Shown here in pieces: positions 56,247 through 64,000 of a stretch of 64,000 nucleotides of DNA. The first letter of the stretch is position 1. Each line of letters starts with the position of its first letter. The notes under the pieces were generated by a model. It was not told where the DNA came from. It made no database searches and saw only the letters and a program-made list of their open reading frames with translations. Source of the DNA: Vandiemenella viatica (lineage: Eukaryota > Arthropoda > Insecta > Orthoptera > Morabidae); contig CM061921.1 of the NCBI GenBank assembly GCA_031002005.1, forward strand, positions 179,188,935 through 179,252,934. Direction: 5' to 3'. The translations under genes were made by a program, and so were the position numbers.

Positions 56247-56890
56247 TGTCACGCCAACTGCCCTCGCGGTCCTTTGTTCTATTGTTCTCTTCCCCTACTA
56301 TTGCTCTTTTGTCAGGCCACTTGAGCGAACCCAACTACACCAGGTATGTCGCGCCAGCTGCCCTCGCGGTCCTTTGTTCTATTGTTCTCCTCCCCTACTA
56401 TTGTTCTTTTGTTAGGCCACTTGAGCAACCCCAACCACACCAGATGTGTCGCGCCAGCTGCCCTCACGGTCCTTTGTTCGATTGTTCTCCTCCCTTACCA
56501 TTGTTCTTTTGTCAGGCGACTTGAGCGACCACCTGCTCCCTCTAACCACACCAGGTGTGTCGCGCCAGCTGCCCTCGCGGTCCTTTGTTCGATTGTTCTA
56601 TTGTTCTCCTCCCTTATTATTGTTATTCTGTCAGGCCACTTGAGTGACCACCTGCTCCCTCTAACCACACCAGGTGTGTCGCACCAGCTGCCCTCGCGGT
56701 CCTTTGTTCGATTGTTTTATTGTCAGACGACTTCATTGAACACCTGCCTTCAGCGCCCTAGCACCAGCTGCCGATTCTATTGCTCTTTTGCCAGGCCACT
56801 TGTGTGAACACCCGCCTTCCCCAACCCTCGCACCAGCTGTCCATTCTATTGTTCTTTTGTTAGACCACTGCGGTGACCAACTGTTCTCCC
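56247..56890 (+). repeat. Tandem array in the left foldback arm
   Basis: Unit starts (TGTC before GCGCCAGCTG or a variant) at 56247, 56347, 56447, 56558 and 56677 give spacings 100, 100, 111 and 119. The long frames here are products of the repeat and are in different phases from unit to unit, so they are not genes. Confidence 0.88.
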
Positions 56891-57268
56891 TGTGATATGT
56901 GTGCGGAAACTCTACATGCTTGCTATTGCGAATTTTTTGTTGCTTTACAGTTGTTCTATTTCTGATATAATAACGGCAGTACAAAACATGTAGTTACGTG
57001 TCTACAATTGAGCTTCCATTACATCGCTGTACAGTAACTTTCTATCATATCAATCTTGCTACTTATCCCGTTTCTTTCACGCAACATGTAGCGTCCCAGC
57101 TAAAGATGTTTTGTCAAAATTCACACTATTTCCCTGGGTCTCTGGTAGCAGCAATATCTGCGTAACCAGTCATTTCGGATGTTGGAAATTTCGTAATTAT
57201 CGAAACGCCATGCAAAAAAAAATTACTTCTCAGAATAGATATTTTTCAGTTTTGTCCGCGAAAATTTC

Positions 57269-57468
57269 CGAGCGTGGTGGGTGAGTGGTAACGCTCTGAC
57301 CACGCATTCGGGAGGGCGCTGGCTCGAATCCCCGTCTGAGCATTCATATTCTGGTTTTCCATGGTTTCCCCAAACGACTCCAGTTGGCCGTTCCCTGCAC
57401 CTATCCTTTCCCCGCCTCTAATGACAACGAGGTGTAAAGCCATACTGGTACGCTAATAATAATAATAT
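57269..57468 (+). mobile_element. tRNA-derived SINE, family 1, copy 4 (full length)
   Basis: Clear head (GTGGTGGGTGAGTGGTAACG), B-box-like GGCTCGAATCCCC, body CCATGGTTTCCCCAAACGAC, tail GACAACGAGGTGTAAAGCC, then (TAA)n. This is the best-preserved tRNA-like head in the window. It sits inside the foldback element. Confidence 0.88.
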
Positions 57469-58050
57469 ATCCACTTACGATGGTGATCTCTTAGGTTCGT
57501 GGCCTGACACTGATACACGTGAGATTCAACATAGTCTCCTCTGTGTTCGACAGACTTCATATATCTCAGTGCTGTTATGCCATCTGCTTAAATGGATTTC
57601 TCATGTGTTTAATAAATTAAGGTGACCGCACGTATGACGACACCATTTTACTTCAAATAGGTGCCAGACATTAATGTTACGGTGATTTTCATGCAGCTTT
57701 GATGGGAACTGCCTGTACGCCTGCTAAGTCTCCACACCACTACAGATCAAGTACAAAAAAAATAAGCTTAGATTCAAGTGAATAACATATAGCCGCCCGA
57801 AATACAATCATGAAAAGTTTTTGTATTCAGTTAGATATACTCGCTACCCTATTTTTTCCCCCGCAGTTCTGGCCTAGAAATCTTAGCGAATTTTTACTTC
57901 ATCTGTACATTGTTACATGTGATACCACTATAAATTGGTAATTTTCATGATAAGTAGAATGCAATTTTATCCGAGATAAATATGTCAATCCCGTTTAGGA
58001 GATACTAACGAAGCCTTAATATATTGTATGACGAGAAAAAGCCCTTCTGT

Positions 58051-58152
58051 ACGAGGGTGAGTGGTAACACTCTGACCACGCATTCAGGAGGGTGCTGGTT
58101 GGAATCCCCATCTGAGCATCCATATTCTGGTTTTCCATGGTTCCCCAAATGC
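58051..58152 (+). mobile_element. tRNA-derived SINE, family 1, copy 5 (3'-truncated)
   Basis: The head and first body part (GGTGAGTGGTAACACTCTGA, GGAATCCCCATCTGAGC, TTTTCCATGGTTCCCCAAA) stop abruptly near 58152. It is very similar to copy 4. Confidence 0.82.
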
Positions 58153-58214
58153 TCTGTCGCCTGTAAAATTCACGAAGAGGCATAACACCCCATACGATGA
58201 AACTGGGGTTAAGG

Positions 58215-58640
58215 AGAACAGTTGGTCACCGCAGTGGTCTAACAAAAGAACAATAGAATGGACAGCTGGTACTAGAGTTGGGGAAGGCGGGTGTTCACAC
58301 AAGTGGCCTGGCAAAAGAGCAATAGAATTGGCAGCTGGTGCTAGGGCGGTGAAGGCAGGTGTTCAAACAAGTGGTCTGACAATAGAACAATCGAACAAAG
58401 GACCGCGAGGGCAGCTGGCGCGACACACCTGGTGTGGTTAGAGGGAGCAGGTGGTCGCTCAAGTCGCCTGACAAAAGAACAATGGTAAGGGAGGAGAACA
58501 ATTGAACAAACGACCACGTGGGCAGCTGGCGCTACACACCTGGTGTGGTTGAGGTCGCTCAAGTGGCCTGACAAAAGAACAATAGTAGGGGAGGAGAACA
58601 ATAGAACAAAGGACCGCGAGGGCAGCTGGCGCGACAGACA
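58215..58640 (-). repeat. Tandem array in the right foldback arm
   Basis: This is the inverse of the left array with fewer units (about three full ones). The difference in copy number between arms implies that the arrays expand or contract independently. Confidence 0.85.
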
Positions 58641-58891
58641 ATAGGGGTTGTAACTGAGGTTAGTCAAGTGGCCCTCAAGTCAAGTGCCCTCAAGTCAAGT
58701 GGCCTAATTAGCATAACAATTGAACAATAGAGGGGAAACTGAGGATAGTCAAGTGGTCCTAATAGTAGGGGGAGAGAACAATAGAATGATACAATGTATC
58801 CACTTGGAACAATAGAAGGGGCGTGGCTAAGATTAGTTCCGAATTCGCCACTAGGGGGCTTGTGGCCTCGCTCCACCCTTTTATACCTACT

Positions 58892-59513
58892 GTGTGTGTG
58901 TGTTGTTCTTAAGGCTCGTTGTGATCGTTTGAACAGGAAGAGGATTGTTGAAAAGGAACCACTGCGGTATTAATTGAAATCAGGATTGGAATTCGTGTCT
59001 GTCAGTTTGATGTAATATGTATATATATTACATGATGTCTTTTCCTCTGTTTTAGTTTTGAGCTGGCATGAGTATAATATTAGAGCATCATTCCGTGAAG
59101 TCTCTCTGGGGTGAGATTAATGTGTTTCTATGAAAGTCAGCTACTAGTCCATATTCATTCTGTGTCGATATATCGTATGTTATAAGTTCTGCTTTTTCAC
59201 CTGGGGATAGACTATTGTTTTGATACGTCTCTCCCGAGTGTAAGTCACAAATTACAAACTGAACATTTTTATGCGAAATTTGTGTCCGAGATATGTCTTA
59301 TAACGGTGTCGTTATGTCGTTATATGGAAGGAATATTGATTTTAGAATCTGACAGACGGTGTAGTGAGATAACTCTCTCTTGCATATATTCAACAACTGG
59401 CAACCCCTACTTGAAGCCACTTTTTATGTTCTTTACAAGTCTCTCTTTGAAATAAATTATAATTTATTTAAAAAATATTGAACAAATTTTTTAATTTTAT
59501 TAAATTTTATTAA
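58892..59513. other. Spacer, nothing recognised
   Basis: It starts with a (GT)n run (58890-58903). No gene or named repeat is seen. Confidence 0.5.
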
Positions 59514-60170
59514 AAATAATTGTTTAAAAAACATAAAAACCGCCTTCAAAAAAGGGCACTAAAAATTTAAAATAACCTTATACCTTGCTTAGAAGAAAGT
59601 AAATCTAAATGGACAATATTTTACATTACTGTTACTGTCAGATCGTGCAGATCGAATTACTGAACTTTATTTGGTGTTCGAGGCGAACCGAGAGTACGAA
59701 CAAAAATTCCAAATATTTTACAGCATGTCGTGAGGAAGATAGCTTAGGGAAACATATTAACGGTATGTTATCTGCGGCTCGGCCTCGTTCATCATCCAGG
59801 CATATCTCTGGCGCTATAGTGTCAGTTGGTAGGCTGCATCATGCAGTAAACTCTTTATAGTTAGAATAATATCGGTGTATAATCTATAGGTTTCAGTTTT
59901 GTTGAAAAATGATTCTACAATTAATTGTAGGTAAGTAGTAACATGATTTTTTATTTATTATTGTTATTTGTTATTGTTTTTATCTTTTCGTTTTTCTTGT
60001 TTTGGCTGGCACCGACTCCAAAAATAACTAATTAATGTAAAAATTTCAGTAACAGTAATGTAAAATATTGTCCATTTAGATTTACTTTCTTCTAAGCAAG
60101 GTATAAAGTTATTTTAAATTTTTAGTGCCCTTTTTTGAAGGCGGTTTTTATGTTTTTTAAACAATTATTT
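59514..60170. mobile_element. Non-autonomous DNA element with 124-bp terminal inverted repeats
   Basis: Arms 59514-59637 and 60047-60170 are nearly identical inverted copies (few differences by eye). They contain ACCGCCTTCAAAAAAGGGCA and AATGGACAATATTTTACATT. The 409-bp interior carries only a short open frame (59609-59860) without motif, partly in the arm. The outermost boundaries and a target duplication are not clear. Confidence 0.82.
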
Positions 60171-60179
60171 TATTTTCAA

Positions 60180-60699
60180 ATTTTTAGTGGTATTATAGTT
60201 GTCATTTTGCGAACTTCCTGGTTGCTCAGTGGTTGAAGGGAATACATTAAAAAAAATAATAATCTGTCTTTACAACAACTGTCAGAATGGGGATGAATTG
60301 GCTGCTGTGTTAAGGAATGTCAGTTTATATTGTGGTCCAGGCTGTGTTTCGATCTAATCATAACATCTGTTAAAGCTGCTACTCGATAATCGAAACATGT
60401 AACATCTGGACATTAATACATACCACATACACAAATCTGTCTCTGGAATATATCTATTTGTTCCGGCATCACACAGAAAATATAGATATTTAATGGTTTG
60501 CACAAAGTAAAAGCTCGGGGTCCAAGTTGAAATCTGAAGTACATGTTGAGACATTAGGACAAATACATTTTATAAATATTCTGCAGTGACTTCAAAATAG
60601 CTTAATTGATTCTGACGGTTCTTAAAACTGTGGATTTTGTAAAGAACATTGGAAATTATAAATAATGTGGGTAAACGAGAAGAGGGATTGGGATTTTGT
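60180..60699. other. Spacer, nothing recognised
   Basis: No gene or named repeat is seen. Confidence 0.5.
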
Positions 60700-62640
60700 A
60701 TACCAAATGTAGACTGTCTTTTCTGATTGATTTAAAGTATATGTTTGTAAATTTCTATTAATATAATATAAAATTTTTAGGTGTGTATAAAAAAATAATT
60801 AGGGGGTGTGGAGGTGAAGAGTAGTTTGGTTGTTGTTAATGTACTGTGGACAGCATTTTTCTCTTTGTTTTAAAGTATACATGTGCAAAGTTCCATCGAA
60901 ACCAGATAATAACTGTAGCTTTGTGTAAAGAAGAATTACAAAAATTAAACGAGGTAAGGGAGTGAGCGGTTGGGTTTTGTAAACAGAATGTTTCTCTTTG
61001 TTCTTAAGTATACATTTGCAGTGTTCCATCGAAATCTGATAAAAACGGTAGGTATCTATAAAGAACATTGGAAATTAGGAGGGGTGGGGGTAGAAGAGAA
61101 GAGGGGTTGGGCTTCTGCTACCTAATTTAAACACAATTGTTATGTATTTTCTAAAGTATACGTGTGCAAATTTTCTTCAGAATTAGATAGAAACTGTGCT
61201 TTGTGTAGATTAAAGGGGTGGAAAGGGGAAGAGAGGTTTGGCTTCTCTAAACCAAATGCAGACAGTATTTTTCTGTTTGTTTTGAAGTATACATGTGCAT
61301 ACTTTCTTCAAAATCAGATAGAAACTGTAGCTTTATATAATGAACATTGAGAGAAATTAAAGGGGATGAAAGGGGAATGGGGTTTGTGTTTTTGTCAAAG
61401 TAATGTGAGTAGTATGTTTCTTTTTCTATTTGCTTTAAAGTATACACATGCGAAGTTCCACCGAAATCGGATTAAAAATGTGGGTTTGTACAAACATTAT
61501 GGAATGTAAAAGGGGAGCTAGGGTAGCTTTTTATTTTTTGGTCAGAAATCTTCTCCATAAAAAAATACGTATATGTGCCAACTTTCATAAAGATCTGTCA
61601 AATGGTGTCAACCAGGGACGGATCCAGGGGGGGGGGGCTAAGGAGCTCAAGTCTCCCCCCGTACTTAGGTCCACCCCCGACCTTTTTTTTAAGCTCTACG
61701 GATTCGAGGCCCGAGGAGGCTAAAAAAGACTACTCCATGGTCGCTCAAGCGCCCCCCCCCCCAAAACCAAAATCCACTGAAGGGAAGTCCTCTGAACCAA
61801 AATTCACTCAAGTCAAGCCCCACCCCCAAACCAAAATCCTGGATCCGCCTGTGGTGTCAACTGTAGCTTTTCAAAAAGAAAATTGACAAAAGTCAAGGAG
61901 CGGAAATGGGGAAAGTAGTTCAGTTTTTGCAAACCAAAAGCTGGCATTATTTTTCTCTTTGTTTTACAGTAAAAGTTTGCTAAGTTCTATCTAAACTGGA
62001 TAAAAACTGTGGGTTTGTATAAAAATTAAACGATTTAATGGGAAGTGGGGTTGGGTTTTTTATTTTTTGGTCCGAAACTTTCTTCGTGAAAAAATTCATA
62101 TAAGCGCCAACTTTCATGGTAATAGGTCAAATGGTGGCGACTGTAGCTTTTTATTTTAAAAAAATTGACAACAATTAAGGGGTTGATAGGAGGTGGAGGA
62201 GTTGAGCTTTGGCAAACCAAATGTTGACAAGATTTTCTGTTTGTTTGAAAGTATACATTGGCAAAGTTCAATCAAAATCAGGTATGAAATATAGGTTTCT
62301 ATAAAATTAAGGGGTGTAAAGGGGGAGATGGGGTGGCTTTTTTATTTTTTGGTCAGAAACCTTCTCCATGAAATTTTACATGTATATGACAACTTTAATG
62401 GAGATCAGTTAAATGATCTCGACTATAGTTTTGTATAAAAAACATTGGCAAATGTTAAGTGGTGGATAGGGGGAGAGAGGTTCACGATTTTCAAACCAAA
62501 AGTTGATAGTATTTTTCTGTTTATTTTTTTACAATACATTTCCAATGTTCCATCAAAATCGGATAAAAAGTGTGGGTTTGTATAAAAGTTAAGGGGTGTA
62601 ATGGGGTAGAAGGGGTGGTTCCTAAATGAAATTCATATGG
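60700..62640. repeat. Degenerate satellite-like array, 281-bp higher-order unit
   Basis: The anchor AAAGTATACATGTGCAAAG (with variants) occurs at 60875, 61156, 61440, 61969, 62251 and 62532. After subtracting the 249 bp added by the MITE at 61613-61851 (239 bp plus 10-bp duplication), all gaps are 280-284 bp. Secondary anchors at 61008 and 61287 split the first units into 131-153-bp halves. Each unit also has an AAAACTGTGGGTTTGTATAA-type word and an A/G-rich AAAGGGG stretch. No frame is conserved. Confidence 0.85.
61613..61851. mobile_element. 239-bp MITE inserted in the 281-bp array
   Basis: Ends CAGGGACGGATCCAGG and CCTGGATCCGCCTG are inverted copies. TGGTGTCAAC is identical on both sides (61603-61612 and 61852-61861), a 10-bp direct duplication. 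The terminal CAGGG and the size suggest hAT-like, although hAT normally makes 8 bp, so two bases may be chance. The interior is C/G-tract rich with no gene. Confidence 0.85.
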
Positions 62641-62790
62641 GAACACTTTGGAGGTATACTCTATCCACTAAAAAAATTTCATTTAAATCGGTTCAAAATT
62701 GGCGAAGATATCGCTGTACATAGATCAAAAAAAAAAAAAAAAAATTCAGACGAATTGAGAACCTCCTCCTTTTTTGAAGTCGGTTAAAAA
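62641..62790 (+). mobile_element. Retroposon-like tail with CTTTTTTGAAGTCGGTTAAA
   Basis: A segment with AATTTCATTTAAATCGGTTC, a 18-base A run (62729-62746) and CTCCTTTTTTGAAGTCGGTT ends the array. Such GAAGTCGGTTAAAA words are widespread at ends of insect repeats, and a related CTTTTTTGAAGGCGG word is in the arms of 59514-60170. The class is not resolved. Confidence 0.4.
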
Positions 62791-64000
62791 TACTTGCGGC
62801 TATATTTGGATAGGCATCCTGGCAGAATCTGCTACTAATAATTATACATCAAAATTGCATTTCAATCAAATAATAGATGCGTGTAAAAATCATGCAGTCG
62901 GATCTTTGACTATTAGATGGTGAAACGACTCCTTGAGATGAGCAGAAGACATGCGCATCCACGATACGTCATCTGTTCTTCACTCAATGGGCGGCTGCAA
63001 AACGTGTCAGTTCTCCATGTTGGGAACGGCCAAATGAAATCTCTACATCCTCAGCGGTGGACCAAGTTGGAAATAATAGCTCTCCATAGCAACTAGGTAG
63101 GTGGAAAGACGGTGCATAAATTTACAAACCACCCGACCAATGTGCTGCGGCATACTATTAGGTGAAATTTCTACTCTGGCAAGGATCGTATATTCAGTGA
63201 TGCATCGCATCGTTCACATGTTAAAGGAGTTTTGCTCCTAGCTTCAGTAGTTAAAGAAGAAGTATCATACTCGTTCGTGAGTGAATGATTGGTTGTATCG
63301 GCACTGAAGCTTTCGACGAATGCTGGTGGAAGCTTTATTTTCGAAAGACCTAACCAACAGCTTTGCTTTTTCGGTCAGGTCTGCAGAACAATTTATTTTT
63401 TTGGTAATATAGCCACGCTCAAACTATAGAAGACATTTGAGTTGCAGTGTTTACGATTGCTGATGACCTCCAAACTGTAGTCAAATTTAGTCCAAGAGTA
63501 GAAATTTAATCTAGCTCCAAAACTGATGTTGCAAATTTAGTCCAAGAGTAGAAATTTAATCTAGCTCCAAAACTGATGTTGCATTTCAAAAACGAAAAGA
63601 AGTCAGCAAATTGACGCGTCCATCCGGAAAACCAAGAAGACATTGACAACGACGACCACGGAGTCTACGTAATCAGCATGAAATCCTTGAAGGAGAGCAT
63701 CATGGAGTCGTAACCATTAAAATGAATTTCTCTAGCTTCGTTAGAAACCCAGAGTCCAAGTATCTTAGTGTGTTTGAAGCTGGTGACTTCAAGATTCTTG
63801 CTCATGTAGAAGAGCTATGCGCTCATGCACAACTTCGTAATCATAGGTTACAGACTGTTCCAGCATACACACGCTGATACCAGCAAATAGCTTTCAGTTC
63901 ATTTGAGGTGGAAAAGTATCAATTGCGACCTGCATAATTTACTGATGCATAATGAAATTTTTGCAATAACTACTTCCGATAAAGCGTTATTGTTTTGTTT
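62791..64000. other. Window end, nothing recognised except a tandem duplication
   Basis: Moderate GC content and no supported exon. It contains the perfect 50-bp duplication at 63483-63582. Confidence 0.45.
63483..63582 (+). repeat. Perfect 50-bp tandem duplication
   Basis: 63483-63532 and 63533-63582 are identical, starting AAATTTAGTCCAAGAGTAG. Perfect identity suggests a recent event or an assembly effect. Confidence 0.95.

Larger units (their letters stand above)
56008..58891. mobile_element. Foldback-like element with internally repetitive inverted arms
   Basis: The outer ends AGTAGGTATAAAAGGG (56008) and its inverse (to 58891) open two long inverted arms: left about 56008-56905, right about 58205-58891. 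Each arm holds a non-repeated outer part and an inner array of 100-120-bp units with GCGCCAGCTGCCCTCGCGG and TTGTTCTTTTGTCAGGCCAC. The left arm has about five units, the right about three. The 1.3-kb middle (56906-58204) encodes no transposase and has two SINE copies. Long inverted arms built of direct repeats are the defining trait of foldback elements. It lies in a (GT)n tract, so the target duplication cannot be read. Confidence 0.8.

Noticed and set aside
53249..56280. Common origin of the 53-kb array and the foldback element
   Set aside because: Both contain CTTCTATTGT and AACCTCAGTT words, but the words are short and their spacing differs, so chance cannot be excluded.
56282..56807. Long Leu/Pro/Ser-rich open frames (153 and 80 codons), mirrored at 58295-58667 on the minus strand
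   Set aside because: They run through the 100-120-bp repeat units in different phases in each unit and have no homology to a protein family. They are by-products of the foldback arrays.
61448..61886. Two open frames of 91 and 103 codons
   Set aside because: They cross the MITE and the 281-bp array. The Pro/Lys-rich part is the MITE's C and A tracts.
52376..64000. N-terminal exons of serpin 2 on the minus strand
   Set aside because: Frames such as 54644-54874 and 55285-55524 show no serpin block, so no upstream exon is claimed.

Overview
This window looks like nuclear DNA from an arthropod, most likely an insect with a large, AT-rich, repeat-laden genome. The evidence is spliced exons with GT-AG introns, arthropod-type serpin sequence, and fossils of mariner (DD41D), Tc1, hAT-like, non-LTR (LINE), Penelope-like (PLE) and tRNA-derived SINE elements. 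No operon, Shine-Dalgarno, CRISPR or phage-like structure is visible. I cannot name the species.

Only two host genes can be supported, both serpins and both partial. Serpin 1 is on the + strand in five exons (10463-10676, 10899-11113, 18301-18486, 26112-26253, 26526-26668). The exons sum to exactly 900 nt in one open frame and end in a normal serpin C-terminus with a canonical reactive-loop hinge. Its N-terminal 80-100 residues were not found. Serpin 2 is on the - strand with two recognised exons (52149-52375 and 43612-43960) separated by an 8.2 kb intron. Its intron positions and phases match serpin 1, except that one serpin 1 intron is absent, and its hinge is poor. The genes are convergent (tail to tail), which suggests part of a serpin cluster. 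A THAP-like zinc-finger exon (45858-45928, +) lies inside the serpin 2 intron.

Layout. 1-8 kb: a mariner fossil, LINE pieces, and an LTR-like repeat carrying a nested short element. 8.2-10 kb: two PLE 3' ends fused head to head as a near-perfect palindrome with a 14-bp target duplication. 10.4-27.2 kb: serpin 1, with SINEs, an hAT-like transposase remnant and PLE remnants in its introns. 28-38 kb: a second LTR-like copy, a rearranged LINE, several inverted-repeat elements, a second SINE family and an hAT-like MITE. 39-43.5 kb: a Tc1 remnant and a pair of direct repeats. 43.6-52.4 kb: serpin 2, with a 150-bp tandem array and Tc1 and PLE fragments in its intron. 53-64 kb: a second, unrelated 150-bp array, a foldback-like element with internal arrays in both arms, a TIR element, and a 281-bp higher-order repeat array split by a small MITE.

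The most interesting structures are the PLE palindrome, the hammerhead-like RNA core shared with compensatory change between two PLE families, the foldback-like element, and the 281-bp array whose period is restored when the inserted MITE plus its target duplication is removed.
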